Origin: Methylobacterium sp. J-070
GTDB taxonomy: Bacteria; Pseudomonadota; Alphaproteobacteria; Rhizobiales; Beijerinckiaceae
Reading direction: 5' to 3'
Length of the DNA stretch: 46,530 bases
NCBI RefSeq assembly: GCF_022829385.1
Contig: NZ_JAKSXX010000026.1
Coordinates: 1 to 46,530 of the forward strand
Within the stretch, counting starts at the first letter, position 1. Each line of letters begins with the position of its first letter. The position numbers were made by a program, and so were the translations under genes. The notes below the pieces were generated by a model that made no database searches, was not told the origin of the DNA, and worked only from the letters and a program-made list of their open reading frames with translations. Below are positions 34,479-43,282 of the stretch, one piece after another.

Positions 34479-36638
34479 TCAGGCCGTCCGGCGCTGGGCC
34501 GCGCCCTTGGCCTCCCGGCGGAACCGGTGCAGCACGAACTCCGTGTAGCCGTTCGGCTGCTGCGCCCCCTCGAACACCAGGGCCTCGGCGGCCCGGAAGG
34601 CCGGCCCGTCGAAGCCCGGGGCCATCGGCCGGTAGGCCGGATCGCCGGCGTTCTGGCGATCCACCACGCCGGCCATCCGCCGCAGGGCCGCGGCGACCTG
34701 ATCCCGGTCGACGATCCCGTGGCGCAGCCAGTTGGCGATGTGCTGGCTGGAGATCCGCAGGGTGGCGCGGTCCTCCATCAGGCCGACCTCGTGGATGTCG
34801 GGCACCTTGGAGCAGCCGACGCCCTGGTCGATCCAGCGGACCACGTAGCCCAGGATCCCCTGGCAGTTGTTGTCGAGTTCCTCCCGGACGGCCTCAGGGG
34901 CGAAGGGGCCCTCGGCCAGCGGCAGGGTCAGCATGGCGGCGCGGGTGGCGGGCGTCCGCTCGGCGAGCGCCGCCTGGCGGGCACGGACATCCACCTGATG
35001 GTAGTGCAGCGCGTGCAGGGTCGCGGCGGTGGGGGACGGGACCCAGGCGGTGTTGGCGCCGGCCTCCGGATGGGCGCCCTTGGCCTCCAGCATGGCGGCC
35101 ATCCGGTCGGGGGCGGCCCACATGCCCTTGCCGATCTGCGCGTGGCCCGGCAGCCCGCAGGCGAGGCCGGCATCGACGTTGCCGTCCTCGTAGGCCTTGA
35201 TCCAGGCGGTCGCCTTCATGGCGTCCTTGCGGACCACGGGGCCGGCTTCGAGCGAGGTGTGGATCTCGTCGCCGGTCCGGTCGAGGAAGCCGGTGTTGAT
35301 GAAGAACAGCCGGTCGGCGGCCGCGGCGATCGCCGCCCTGAGGTTCAGGGTCGTGCGCCGCTCCTCGTCCATCACGCCGATCTTCAGGGTCCGCGGGGCG
35401 AGGCCGACGAGGGCCTCGACCCGGCCGAACAGCGCCACCGCGAAGGCGACCTCCTCGGGCCCGTGCAGCTTCGGCTTGACCATGTAGACCGCGCCGGTGC
35501 GGCTGTTGCGCAGGGGGCCGGTGCCGTTCAGGTCGTGCAGGGCGATCAGCGCGGTCACCGCCGCGTCGAGGAACGTCTCGGGGATCTCGGCGCCGTCGAG
35601 GGTCACGGCATCGGTCATCATGTGATGGCCCACGTGCCGGACCAGCATCAGCGAGCGCCCGGGCAGGGTCAGGCGACCGCCGTCGGGGGCCGTGTAGGTC
35701 CGGTCCCCGGCGAGTCGCCGCTCGACGGTGCGGCCGCCCTTGGACAGGGTGGCGACGAGGTCGCCGCGCATCAGGCCGAGCCAGCTCCGGTAGACCGCGA
35801 CCTTGTCGGCCGCGTCCACGGCGGCGACCGAGTCCTCCATGTCCATGATGGTCGAGAGGGCCGATTCCACCACCACGTCGGCGATCCCGGCCGGGTCGGT
35901 CCGGCCGATCGGGCTCGTCCGGTCGATCACGATCTCGACGTGCAGGCCGTTGTGGCGCAGCACCAGCGCGGTGGGCGCCGCGGCGTCGCCGGCGAAGCCC
36001 ACGAACGCCGCCTTGCCCGTCAGGCCGGCGCTCCGGCCCCCGCCGAGGTCGACGGCGAGCCGGCCGCCGGTCACGGCGAAGCCCGCGGCCTCGGACCAGG
36101 AGCCGGCGCTGAGCGGCGCGGTCGCGTCGAGGAACGCCCGGGTGCGGGCCACCACGGCGGCGCCGCGGGCCGGGTTGAACCCGGTGCCCGGGGCGAGGTC
36201 GCCGTCCTGCGGGATCGCGTCGGTGCCGTAGAGGGCGTCGTAGAGGCTGCCCCAGCGGGCGTTGGCGGCGTTGAGCGCGTAGCGCGCGTTCGAGATCGGC
36301 ACGACCAGCTGCGGGCCGGCGATGGCGGCGATCTCCGCGTCCACATTCCCGGTGGTCACCCGGACGGCGCCGGGCTCCGGCTGGAGATAGCCGATCCGCG
36401 TCAGGTAGGCCGCGTAGGCGGCGGGATCGTGCGGCTGGCCGCGATGGTCGCGGTGCCAGGAATCGATGTCGGCCTGGAGGGCGTCGCGCCGGTCGAGCAG
36501 CGCCCGGTTGCGCGGCGCGAGGTCGCGGACGATCTCGGCGAAGCCCGACCAGAAGCGGTCCGCCGCGATCCCGGTGCCGGGCAGCGCCTCTTCGGCCAGG
36601 AAGGTGCGGAGGTCCTCGGTGACGACGAGATCCGACAT
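34479..36638 (-). CDS. glcB: Malate synthase G
   Basis: The enzyme (719 residues) condenses acetyl-CoA and glyoxylate to malate in the glyoxylate bypass. Family blocks include [78 protein letters not shown] and [20 protein letters not shown]. The length matches the G isoform. The start at 36638 has AGGAG 5 bases before it. It is divergent from a LysR gene that may control it. In well-studied methylotrophic Methylobacterium, glyoxylate is handled by malyl-CoA enzymes, so a true malate synthase is worth noting. No isocitrate lyase is in the window. Confidence 0.96.
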   Translation of the reverse strand: MSDLVVTEDLRTFLAEEALPGTGIAADRFWSGFAEIVRDLAPRNRALLDRRDALQADIDSWHRDHRGQPHDPAAYAAYLTRIGYLQPEPGAVRVTTGNVDAEIAAIAGPQLVVPISNARYALNAANARWGSLYDALYGTDAIPQDGDLAPGTGFNPARGAAVVARTRAFLDATAPLSAGSWSEAAGFAVTGGRLAVDLGGGRSAGLTGKAAFVGFAGDAAAPTALVLRHNGLHVEIVIDRTSPIGRTDPAGIADVVVESALSTIMDMEDSVAAVDAADKVAVYRSWLGLMRGDLVATLSKGGRTVERRLAGDRTYTAPDGGRLTLPGRSLMLVRHVGHHMMTDAVTLDGAEIPETFLDAAVTALIALHDLNGTGPLRNSRTGAVYMVKPKLHGPEEVAFAVALFGRVEALVGLAPRTLKIGVMDEERRTTLNLRAAIAAAADRLFFINTGFLDRTGDEIHTSLEAGPVVRKDAMKATAWIKAYEDGNVDAGLACGLPGHAQIGKGMWAAPDRMAAMLEAKGAHPEAGANTAWVPSPTAATLHALHYHQVDVRARQAALAERTPATRAAMLTLPLAEGPFAPEAVREELDNNCQGILGYVVRWIDQGVGCSKVPDIHEVGLMEDRATLRISSQHIANWLRHGIVDRDQVAAALRRMAGVVDRQNAGDPAYRPMAPGFDGPAFRAAEALVFEGAQQPNGYTEFVLHRFRREAKGAAQRRTA

Positions 36639-36783
36639 GGCGGCTCCTTGCAAAGCGGCGCGGCGTCGACCCTCAGAAAAAGTCGAACGGCGCGTGAAAA
36701 TTTTTTGAGATCCCGGAGATAGACCGCTTGGCACCGGCGAAAAAGACGGCAAAAGGGATTTGATTCTTTCCGCAGCGTTGAGA
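36639..36783. promoter_or_regulatory. Divergent control region between glcB and the LysR gene
   Basis: This 145-base region is distinctly A+T-rich in the middle, with AAAATTTTTT at 36697-36706 and several A runs. LysR regulators usually bind such divergent gaps. No unique T-N11-A site could be chosen. Confidence 0.45.
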
Positions 36784-37683
36784 ATGCACGATCGAAGCGA
36801 TCTGGAGATCTTCGCCCGGGTGGTGCGGACCGGCAGCCTGACCCGGGCCGGGGCGGAGCTCGGCCTGTCGGTGGCGGTGGTGTCGAAGCGGCTGAAGCGG
36901 CTGGAGGAGCGGCTCGCCGTGCGCCTGCTGCACCGGACCACCCGGCGGGTCGCCCCGACGGATGTCGGCGCGGCGTTCTTCGAGCGGATCGCCCCGATCG
37001 TCGACGCCACCGCGGAGGCCGAGAGCCTCGTGTCGCAGACGGCGACCCGGGCCCGGGGGACCCTGCGGGTGACCGCGCCGAGTTCCTTCGGGCGGCTGCA
37101 CATCGTCCCGCACCTGCGGGCCTTCTTCGCCCTGCACCCCGACATCGTGCTGCACCTAGAGCTGAGCGACGATTTCGAGTCGATCGTCGAGCGCGGCTAC
37201 GACCTCGCGATCCGGGTCGGCGCGCTGGAGAGTTCCGGGCTGACGGCGGTGCGCCTCGCGCCGGTGCGGCGGGTGCTGTGCGCGCGGCCGAGCTACCTCG
37301 ACGCGGTGGGGCGCCCCAAAACCCTCGACGACCTGCGCGGCCACGTCTGCCTCGCCACGGAGAACCAGAATCCCTGGCGGCTCATCGGGCCGGACGGGCC
37401 CTGCACGGTGAGCGCGTCGGGGCCCCTGCGGACCCATTCCAACGAGGTGGTGCGGGAGGCGGTGATCGGCGGCCTCGGGATCGCGCTGCGCTCCACCTGG
37501 GACGTGCACGCGGAACTGCGCGGCGGGACGCTGGAGGTGGTGCTGCCGGCCTATGCGGCGGCGGCCTCGGCGGGGATCTTCGCGGTCTATCCGAGCCGGG
37601 CGTTCGTGCCGGCCAAGACCCGGGCGTTCATCGCCTTCCTGAAGCAGACCTATCGCGCGAGCGAGGCCCGGGTGGAGGGGTGA
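36784..37683 (+). CDS. LysR-family transcriptional regulator
   Basis: The 299-residue protein has an N-terminal winged helix-turn-helix ([51 protein letters not shown]) and a C-terminal periplasmic-binding-like effector domain ([40 protein letters not shown]). The profile fits the CrgA/DsdC-like branch of LysR proteins. The ATG at 36784 was preferred to an in-frame TTG at 36760. It is divergent from glcB, so glcB is its most likely target. The effector is unknown. Confidence 0.92.
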   Translation: MHDRSDLEIFARVVRTGSLTRAGAELGLSVAVVSKRLKRLEERLAVRLLHRTTRRVAPTDVGAAFFERIAPIVDATAEAESLVSQTATRARGTLRVTAPSSFGRLHIVPHLRAFFALHPDIVLHLELSDDFESIVERGYDLAIRVGALESSGLTAVRLAPVRRVLCARPSYLDAVGRPKTLDDLRGHVCLATENQNPWRLIGPDGPCTVSASGPLRTHSNEVVREAVIGGLGIALRSTWDVHAELRGGTLEVVLPAYAAAASAGIFAVYPSRAFVPAKTRAFIAFLKQTYRASEARVEG

Positions 37684-37744
37684 CGCGAGGCGCCCTTCCC
37701 CGCAGAGGCTACGATGGTCGCGCTTCGAGCCCGAGGCCCGCGAC

Positions 37745-37778
37745 GCCCCCCTCTCCCCGCGCGCGGGGCGAGGGGGGC
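37745..37778. repeat. 17-bp-arm G+C palindrome
   Basis: The arms 37745-37761 and 37762-37778 are inverted copies with a single mismatch and no spacer. It lies 61 bases after the LysR gene and 87 bases before the end of the convergent aldolase-family gene. It could act as a bidirectional terminator, but it also resembles the interspersed palindromes common in G+C-rich rhizobial genomes. Confidence 0.6.
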
Positions 37779-37865
37779 TCCGCGGTCACCGTCGGCGCAG
37801 TGGGCGACACGTGGATCCGCAAGCCCGCAGAGGGGGAGGGAGAGGACCTGCCCCCTCGGCGCCTC

Positions 37866-38675
37866 TCACCCGTTCACAGAAAAATCCGGATCCGTCCGCG
37901 CCAGCATCCGCTTGAACGCGGCCCACTCGCTGTCGGGCGCCCCCTGGAGCGCGACGCGGTCGTAGCCGGCGGCGTATTGCCCGGCGGTCTTGGCCGCCAC
38001 GGCGGACGAGGGCCGGATCACCGGCGCGCCCGCGGCCTGGACCGCCAGCTGGGCGCGGCACGAGCGCTCCAGGTTGTGCATCAGCTTGAACGCCTCGCCC
38101 ACCGAGCGCCCGCAGGTCAGGAGCCCGTGGTTGCGCAGCACCATGACCGGCCTGTCGCCGAGATCGGCCACGAGGCGCTGGCGCTCGTCGAGGTCGAGGG
38201 CGATGCCCTCGTAGGCGTGGTAGGCGACGCGCCCGGCGAACTGCATCGACCACTGGTTCAGGGCGAGCAGCCCCTCCTCCTGGCAGGAGACCGCGACGCC
38301 CGCCACCGTGTGGGTGTGCAGGACGCAGATCGCGTCGTGGCGGGCGGCGTGGATGGCGCTGTGGATCGTGAACCCGGCCGGGTTGATGCCCAGCCCCATC
38401 GGATCCTCCACCACCCGCCCGTCGATATCGACGGTGACGAGGTTGTCGGGCGTCACCTCCTCGAAGCGCATCCCGTAGGGGTTGATCAGGAACCGGTGCC
38501 CGCCCCCCGGCAGCCGCGCCGAGATGTGGGTGTAGATGCTGTCGTCGAGGCCGAGCCGGTGGATCAGCCGGTAGGCCGCCGCGAGATCGACGCGCATGGC
38601 CTGGATCTCGGCCTGGAGTTCCGGACCGGGGGCTTCGTGGTTTTCCGCGACGAGCGAGGGCGAGGCTGCGTTCAT
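37866..38675 (-). CDS. Class II aldolase/adducin-family protein
   Basis: The 269-residue protein belongs to the zinc-dependent aldolase/adducin-head family. The metal-binding motif is present: CVLHTHTVAGVAVSC (His 120 and His 122) and VLRNHGLLTCG (His 183). The Gly-rich INPYGMRFEEVTPDNLVTVD block is also typical, and the C terminus WAAFKRMLARTDPDF is common in this subfamily. The substrate cannot be told: family members act on fuculose or ribulose phosphates or on related decarboxylations, and some are not aldolases. It stands alone, convergent to the LysR gene. Confidence 0.88.
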   Translation of the reverse strand: MNAASPSLVAENHEAPGPELQAEIQAMRVDLAAAYRLIHRLGLDDSIYTHISARLPGGGHRFLINPYGMRFEEVTPDNLVTVDIDGRVVEDPMGLGINPAGFTIHSAIHAARHDAICVLHTHTVAGVAVSCQEEGLLALNQWSMQFAGRVAYHAYEGIALDLDERQRLVADLGDRPVMVLRNHGLLTCGRSVGEAFKLMHNLERSCRAQLAVQAAGAPVIRPSSAVAAKTAGQYAAGYDRVALQGAPDSEWAAFKRMLARTDPDFSVNG

Positions 38676-38825
38676 GCGACGGCTCCCTGATGGGTCTTGG
38701 GATCGCGGGTCGGCGCGGGCGGTCCCGGGTTCCCGGGCGGACGGCGCAGTCCGGGGCCGGGAACAGCCACAGGGTGCACCATCGTTCCTCCGGCGTACAG
38801 AGCGGCCGGCTTCGCTCCTCCGCGG

Positions 38826-39089
38826 TCAGGCCGGCCCGCCACCGGGATCGAGCCGGGCCTGAGCGGAGCGTGCGGACACGCTCGGGGGCAGGCCGTGCTG
38901 CTTGATGCGGCCCGCCTCGACCGGGGCGGTCACGTCCTCATGGACACGTCGACGATCCCGCCCCACGCGTCCGGCGAGCGCGCGGATCGAGGGGGCCGGC
39001 TCGCGGGCCAAGGGCTTGAGCGGGCGCAAACGGGGTGATGACAGCACCGAGCGCCGCGTCTCGAAGTGTGTGGCTCGGCAGGGCGCTAA
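38826..39089 (-). pseudogene. Remnant of a winged-helix DNA-binding protein (HVO_A0114/antitoxin-like)
   Basis: The minus-strand frame reads THFETRRSVLSS, then APSIRALAGRVGRDRRRVHE and DVTAPVEAGRIKQHG. This strongly recalls the C-terminal winged helix of HVO_A0114-type proteins, some of which are antitoxins (for example the TumA partner of TumE toxins). The protein lacks its N-terminal part, and the C-terminal tail has drifted. Its upstream end abuts the palindromic element at 39107-39217, with no toxin gene beside it. It looks like a decayed toxin-antitoxin remnant. This is based on remembered motif resemblance only. Confidence 0.45.
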
Positions 39090-39106
39090 GAATTCCAGCC
39101 AACTCC

Positions 39107-39217
39107 CCTCATCCTGAGGTGCGGCGCAGCCGCCTCGAAGGAGGGTTCCAGGGAGCGCGCGGCTGGCTGGAGCGCTCCTTCGAGGCGACCGCTTCGCGTC
39201 CGCACCTCAGGATGAGG
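39107..39217. repeat. Long nested palindromic element
   Basis: The outer arms are a perfect 18-bp inverted repeat (39107-39124 with 39200-39217). Nested inside is a second perfect 13-bp inverted repeat (39131-39143 with 39175-39187). The whole 111-base unit could fold into one long interrupted hairpin. It resembles the interspersed palindromes (RIME/BIME-like) scattered through rhizobial and Methylobacterium chromosomes. No coding capacity was seen. Confidence 0.75.
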
Positions 39218-39866
39218 GCGCGGGTCGGGGCGGGGGGCTCGCGCGCCATCTTGACAAAATTCCTATTCCATGCTCCAAGTCTCTCACCCCGCCGCGACGC
39301 GTCGTGAGACGCTTCGGGGCGTCGGTCCGGTCAGCCGCCGGGCCGGCGGCGGTGGGGCGGTGCCTGCGTCTGCCGTCGGCTGCGGCAGCCCCGGGCGCGG
39401 GACTCGACACTCCCCGGCTCGGGCTGGGCGGCGGTCGGCGGAGGAAATGCCGCTGGCCGTTCAGGGCCGATGGGCGACCCTGTCCTGGGCTGTGCGGTGG
39501 TTATACGGCGCCCTCCATGACGAGGGGGCGTGCGACGAAGGCTCGCTCGGAAGCGCCGGGGGTGATAAGCAGCCCGGGACCGACTTAGCGTAGTTCGAGC
39601 CCCCGCGTGACGGACACCGGACGCATGATCGGACGCGGACGACACCGGCCTGCCGGTGCGCGCGCCGCGTCCGCGGGACGCCGGGAAGCCGGCTTTGAGC
39701 AACGTTGCGTTCGGGCTTCGCGGCGTCCCGCGTCACTCCGGAAGCGGCGGGTCGGGCCATGCCCCCGGCGGCACGCCGCGCGGGGCCGCGGCCCCATGCG
39801 CCAGCCCCCCTGCCCGGCCCCGGCATCCCCCGGCGGCCGCGCCCGAGCCGTCCCGGGGCCGGCCCC
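39218..39866. other. Gene-free stretch before the SDR gene
   Basis: About 650 bases hold no frame with recognisable protein features; open frames are Arg/Pro/Ala-rich and low in complexity. A TTGACA box at 39251-39256 with A+T-rich sequence after it could be an orphan promoter pointing right. No tRNA or rRNA was recognised. Confidence 0.4.
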
Positions 39867-40646
39867 TCAGAGCGTGCCGGGATAGGCGCCGCCGTCCATC
39901 AGCAGGTTCTGCCCGGTGATGAACCCGGCCTGCCGGCTGCACAGGAACGCGCAGGCGGCGCCGAACTCGTCGGGATGGCCGAAGCGGCCCGCGGGGTTGT
40001 CCCGGGCGCGGGCTTCGAGGAACGCCTCCACGCTGGTGCCGGCCTTGGCGGCCCCCGCGGCGGCGTTGCTGCGGATCCGGTCGGTGTCGAAGGGTCCAGG
40101 CAGGAGGTTGTTGATCGTCACGCCGTGCCGCACGGTCTGACGGGCGAGCCCGGCGACGAAGCCCGTCAGCCCCGCGCGGGCGCCGTTGGACAGGCCGAGA
40201 TGCGGGATCGGGGCCTTCACGGCGCCGGAGGTGATGTTGACGATCCGGCCGAACCGCCGGGTGATCATCCCGTCGACGGTCGCCTTGATGAGCGCGATCG
40301 GCGCCAGCATGTTGGCGTCGAGGGCCCGGATCCAGGCGTCGCGGTCCCAGTCGCGAAAATCGCCGGGGGGCGGGCCGCCGGCATTGTTGACCAGGATGTC
40401 GGGCTCCGGGCAGGCGGCCAGCGCGGCGGCCCGGCCGGCCTCGCTGGCGATGTCCCCCGCCACGGTGGTGACCGTGACCCCCGTCTCGCGGCGGATCTCC
40501 GCGGCGGTCTGCTCCAGCGTCTCCGCGGTGCGGGCGGTGATCGTCACCGCCACGCCCTCGCGGGCCAGCGCCAGGGCGCAGCCCTTGCCCAGTCCCTTGC
40601 TCGCCGCGCAGACGAGCGCCCGGCGCCCGCTCAAGCCGAGATCCAT
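39867..40646 (-). CDS. Short-chain dehydrogenase/reductase with atypical active site
   Basis: The 259-residue SDR has the Rossmann start RRALVCAASKGLGKGCALAL (ASKGLG in place of TGxxxGIG), the NNAG motif (DILVNNAGGPPPG) and the NITSG strand. The usual catalytic Tyr-x-x-x-Lys is missing. At the expected place it reads GLSNGARAGL, so Ser and Arg stand where Tyr (about residue 153) and Lys (about residue 157) belong. The active-site Ser (about residue 140) is kept. The C terminus (ITGQNLLMDGGAYPG) is normal for a FabG-like reductase. Such divergent SDRs exist, so it may still bind NAD(P), but standard ketoreductase chemistry is doubtful. The substrate is unknown. It stands alone. Confidence 0.87.
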   Translation of the reverse strand: MDLGLSGRRALVCAASKGLGKGCALALAREGVAVTITARTAETLEQTAAEIRRETGVTVTTVAGDIASEAGRAAALAACPEPDILVNNAGGPPPGDFRDWDRDAWIRALDANMLAPIALIKATVDGMITRRFGRIVNITSGAVKAPIPHLGLSNGARAGLTGFVAGLARQTVRHGVTINNLLPGPFDTDRIRSNAAAGAAKAGTSVEAFLEARARDNPAGRFGHPDEFGAACAFLCSRQAGFITGQNLLMDGGAYPGTL

Positions 40647-40794
40647 GTGGGCCTCCCTGAACCGGCCCTCGCCGCGAGGACCTCCGCCTGCATAGCGCGC
40701 GCGATGCCGAAGTGGATCCCGGTCCGGCGGAGTTGCATCGAAGCGGACGGCCGGGCGCCCGCGCCGCGGGCGACCCCTCGACCCCGCGGGCCGC

Positions 40795-41133
40795 TCAGGC
40801 GCAGGCGCTGTAGCCGGAGCGCTCGGCCTCCTGGCGCGCCAAGCTCAGGACGCGGCGGCGCGCCTGGCCGTCGCCGATCGCCAGCCAATGGCGCACCAGG
40901 GCGAAGAGCTCGCCCGCCTCTCCGTCCGGAGGCGCGTCCAGGAACGTCTCCGCCGGCATGTCCAGCGCGCGGGCGAGATGCTCCAGCAGCGCGCCGTGAC
41001 GTCCGGCGAGGCGGTCCCGCCCGGCGGGCGACGCCTGTCGGGACGGGCTCCCGCGCGCTGGGCCGATATCCCCCTCGGTGGAGGGCTCTCTCAGCAGCGG
41101 CTGAGCCGGAGGCACGATCGTCAGCAGGGTCAT
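40795..41133 (-). CDS. Hypothetical protein with regulator-like C terminus
   Basis: The 112-residue protein has a variable Pro/Arg-rich N terminus (about 45 residues). A helical part follows with GALLEHLARALDMPAETFLD and ELFALVRHWLAIGDGQARRR, then VLSLARQEAERSG. That second half resembles the tail that follows the helix-turn-helix in many small Methylobacterium Xre-type regulators, but the DNA-binding helices themselves are not evident. It may be a shortened regulator. The start codon overlaps the stop of a doubtful upstream frame. Confidence 0.55.
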   Translation of the reverse strand: MTLLTIVPPAQPLLREPSTEGDIGPARGSPSRQASPAGRDRLAGRHGALLEHLARALDMPAETFLDAPPDGEAGELFALVRHWLAIGDGQARRRVLSLARQEAERSGYSACA

Positions 41134-41390
41134 CCCCTATAAGAGCGGCGGCCCCGGAGGGTTCTCGCGCCGTCGGCGCAGGGTGAAGAAACCCTCAACG
41201 GCGCCCGGCACTCACCCGCCGGGCGGCTCGCGGCGGCCGGACCGTCGGGATCCGGATCCGTCCCGGGGGCGACGAAGCCCGCCCACAGCACCGCCGCCAC
41301 GCCGGTGAGCAGCGGAAGCGTGGTGCTGAGAACGAGGCTGAGCGTCACGGCGGACCCTGTCGGCCCGCCGCCGTCCAGACGACGCGGCAT
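41130..41390 (-). CDS. Possible small membrane protein
   Basis: This is an 86-residue frame with one hydrophobic segment (VTLSLVLSTTLPLLTGVAAV, then LWAGFVAPG), which may start at an internal GTG. The second half is Arg/Ala/Pro-rich and looks non-coding. It overlaps the next gene by ATGA, the main point in its favour. No family was recognised. Confidence 0.3.
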   Translation of the reverse strand: MPRRLDGGGPTGSAVTLSLVLSTTLPLLTGVAAVLWAGFVAPGTDPDPDGPAAASRPAGECRAPLRVSSPCADGARTLRGRRSYRG

Positions 41391-41485
41391 AGGATCCTTG
41401 CCCGGAAACGCCGCGCCGCGCCCTTAAACAGGTTGGTCGAATCGCGGCCGGCGGCCTTCTTCGGCGTGCGGCCGGCCGGGCCCGC

Positions 41486-41971
41486 TCAAGGCTCGGGCGT
41501 GTCCGGGGTCAGCCCGCCGAATTCGGCGACCATGCATTCGTGCATGCGCCGCAGCCACGCCCGCGCCTCCGCCGTCTGGGCCTCCGCCCGGTCGGCCCGG
41601 TCGGCCGCCGCGCGGGCCTGCGCCTCGGCCCGTTCCCCGCGGGCGATCGCCTCGCGCAGCAGCGACTCGGCGTGCTCGGCCCGCTCTTCCGCGGCGCGCA
41701 CCGCCGTCTCCGCCTCGCGCCGGGCGCGCTGGCCCTCGCGAATCGCGTCGCGGGCGCTCGTCTGCAGGGCGCGCACCTGGGTCGCGACGCCGCGCACGGC
41801 GGTCAGGGAGGCCGACCAGTCATCCGCCTCCGGGATCGGCGCCGGGCGGGGTCCGGAGAACAGCGCCACGACCCGGTCGACCGGGTCGGGCCGGCCGTCG
41901 CGGGCGCGGCCGATCCCGGCCGCCCCCTGGCTCTCCGGCGCGGTGAACGTCGTGCGGGCGGGGTTGCTCAC
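41486..41971 (-). CDS. Coiled-coil protein, second member of a tandem paralogous pair
   Basis: The 161-residue protein starts at GTG (41971), overlapping the stop of its upstream paralogue as GTGA. Residues 55-145 are a continuous Ala/Glu/Arg coiled coil (ARREAETAVRAAEERAEHAE, REAIARGERAEAQARAAADR). The C terminus AWLRRMHECMVAEFGGL parallels the C terminus of the upstream gene. There is no signal peptide or membrane segment. The function is unknown. High-G+C Ala/Glu coiled coils can arise as shadows, but the overlap and shared C-terminal motif support coding. Confidence 0.65.
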   Translation of the reverse strand: MSNPARTTFTAPESQGAAGIGRARDGRPDPVDRVVALFSGPRPAPIPEADDWSASLTAVRGVATQVRALQTSARDAIREGQRARREAETAVRAAEERAEHAESLLREAIARGERAEAQARAAADRADRAEAQTAEARAWLRRMHECMVAEFGGLTPDTPEP

Positions 41972-42477
41972 GCGGCGGCCTGATCGGTCAGGTCCGAGAA
42001 CTCCGACAGGATCGCGTCCTGGACGCGTCCGAGCCATTCCTCGGCGTGCTCGGCCCGCTCCTCCGCGGCGCGGGCGCGCGCCTCGGCCGCCTTGGCCCGC
42101 TCCTCGGCAGCGATGACCTGCGCCTCGGCGCGCACCTGGGCGTCGCGGGCCTGCATCTCGGCGATCCGGGCGCGGTCGTTGGCGGCGGTGATGTCGTCCC
42201 GGACCCGCTGCAGCACGTGCTCGATGCGCTCCTCCCGCTCGCGGGACTGCGCCTCGATCACCCGCGCCTGGCGGGCCGCCGCCTGCACGCGATGGATCAG
42301 CGCGTCCCACTCCTGCGGCGGCGCCGGCGGCGCCGGTGGCGCGGCCTGTTCGTCCGTGGACGAGACGACGCGCAGGACGCCCGCCGGGTTGACGTCGGGC
42401 GCGGCGCCGGGCTCGCGCTTGGTCTTGTCCGCGAGCCGGAACCGGGGATCGTCCAGAAGCCTCTGCAGCTCGCTCAC
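41968..42477 (-). CDS. Coiled-coil protein, first member of a tandem paralogous pair
   Basis: The 169-residue protein begins MSELQRLLDDPRFRLADKTK, followed by a Pro-rich linker (APPAPPAPPQEWDALIHRVQ). A long coiled coil comes next (ARVIEAQSREREERIEHVLQ, then AEAQVIAAEERAKAAEARAR) and the tail is WLGRVQDAILSEFSDLTDQ. The tail (LxxxxxxxxxEFxxLT) and the AEERAEHAE block are shared with the downstream gene. A 32-base direct repeat with one mismatch (42041-42072 and 41667-41698) encodes that block. The two genes overlap and were probably made by duplication. No function can be given. Confidence 0.68.
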   Translation of the reverse strand: MSELQRLLDDPRFRLADKTKREPGAAPDVNPAGVLRVVSSTDEQAAPPAPPAPPQEWDALIHRVQAAARQARVIEAQSREREERIEHVLQRVRDDITAANDRARIAEMQARDAQVRAEAQVIAAEERAKAAEARARAAEERAEHAEEWLGRVQDAILSEFSDLTDQAAA

Positions 42478-42764
42478 GGGTCTACTACTCCTGCCGACCG
42501 GACTCTCCCGTTATTAGTCTGTTCACAATGGTTAACAAACGGTTAAAACCGGGCGGTCACCAGTGTAGACGTACCAAAATAGCGGGCCGCCCCGGACCCG
42601 GGCCGCAGGATCGGGCCCGACCCGGGCGCCCCGCTCTCCTCCATCCCGGAGTCCGGCTCGCATCCCGGAGTCGGGCGGATGCCGTGCCGCATCCAGCGAC
42701 GACGGCGTCGCGGTCGGCTACGGCGCTGAGGTCTCGTCCCGGAGCGGCTGCCCTCGGGTCTGGG

Positions 42765-42899
42765 TCAGGCCGCGGTAATCCGTCGATAGCTCGCGACGAA
42801 CGCTTCGGCAGCCTCGCGGGTGAGGTCGGTGACGACGAGGCCGGAGGCGTAGATTGTCCAGCGCCCGTCCTGGTCCTCGGACATGCGGATTTCGCCCAT
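42765..42899 (-). CDS. Small hypothetical protein
   Basis: This is a 44-residue protein: MGEIRMSEDQDGRWTIYASG, then LVVTDLTREAAEAFVASYRR and ITAA. An excellent ribosome site (GGGAGG, 6 bases before the ATG) and a balanced, beta-beta-alpha-like composition, unlike a shadow frame, support it. No family was recognised. Confidence 0.55.
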   Translation of the reverse strand: MGEIRMSEDQDGRWTIYASGLVVTDLTREAAEAFVASYRRITAA

Positions 42900-42991
42900 G
42901 GCACGCCTCCCGGTCGATGAAGCAAAGCGGCGGCGGGCTGACGGTTCCCTGAACGCCCCGCCGCGACCGCGCTCGCCTCGTCCGGGCGCCG

Positions 42992-43282
42992 CTACAGACG
43001 TGCGAGGGCTTCGTGCGCCAGGCGGCTGATCAGCATGTCTCGCTTCGCCTGCCGGATGACGATGCGGGCGGCCGCGCGCGCCGCCGCGGCCCGCAACGTG
43101 CCCTGCGGCTTTCCATCGCGCAGCGCGCGCCACGCGAGCTTCCGGAACCAGTTCACATTGGCCACGGCAATCGACCGCCGCTCCGCGTAGCGACCCCGAT
43201 TGCCCGACTCCACAGCTGGCAGCGTCAACATGTTTTCGATCCCCATAGAGGGATGCCAAACGCCTGTTCGATACTGGAACAC
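42992..43282 (-). CDS. Small hypothetical basic protein
   Basis: This is a 96-residue frame. The likely start is an internal ATG at 43246 or 43231 (MLTLPAVESGNRGRY), the latter with GGGGA before it. The protein is Arg/Ala-rich with two predicted helices (VANVNWFRKLAWRALRD, ARIVIRQAKRDMLISRLAHE). It has no membrane segment or known domain. It could be a small DNA-associated protein, but that is speculative. Confidence 0.45.
   Translation of the reverse strand: MFQYRTGVWHPSMGIENMLTLPAVESGNRGRYAERRSIAVANVNWFRKLAWRALRDGKPQGTLRAAAARAAARIVIRQAKRDMLISRLAHEALARL

Noticed and set aside
38697..39038. Plus-strand frame of 113 codons in the gene-poor stretch
   Set aside because: It is low in complexity and lies antisense to the winged-helix remnant. 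No ribosome site or domain supports it.
39107..39217. Insertion sequence with terminal inverted repeats
   Set aside because: The 111-base unit has no transposase and the arms fold on each other. It fits an interspersed palindrome better.
39470..39600. Possible tRNA-like folding near the TTATAC tract
   Set aside because: No cloverleaf with conserved T-arm bases could be traced.
40631..40888. Minus-strand frame of 85 codons next to the SDR gene
   Set aside because: It is Arg/Gly/Ala-rich and overlaps the better-supported gene at 40795-41133 in another frame. No motif or ribosome site supports it.
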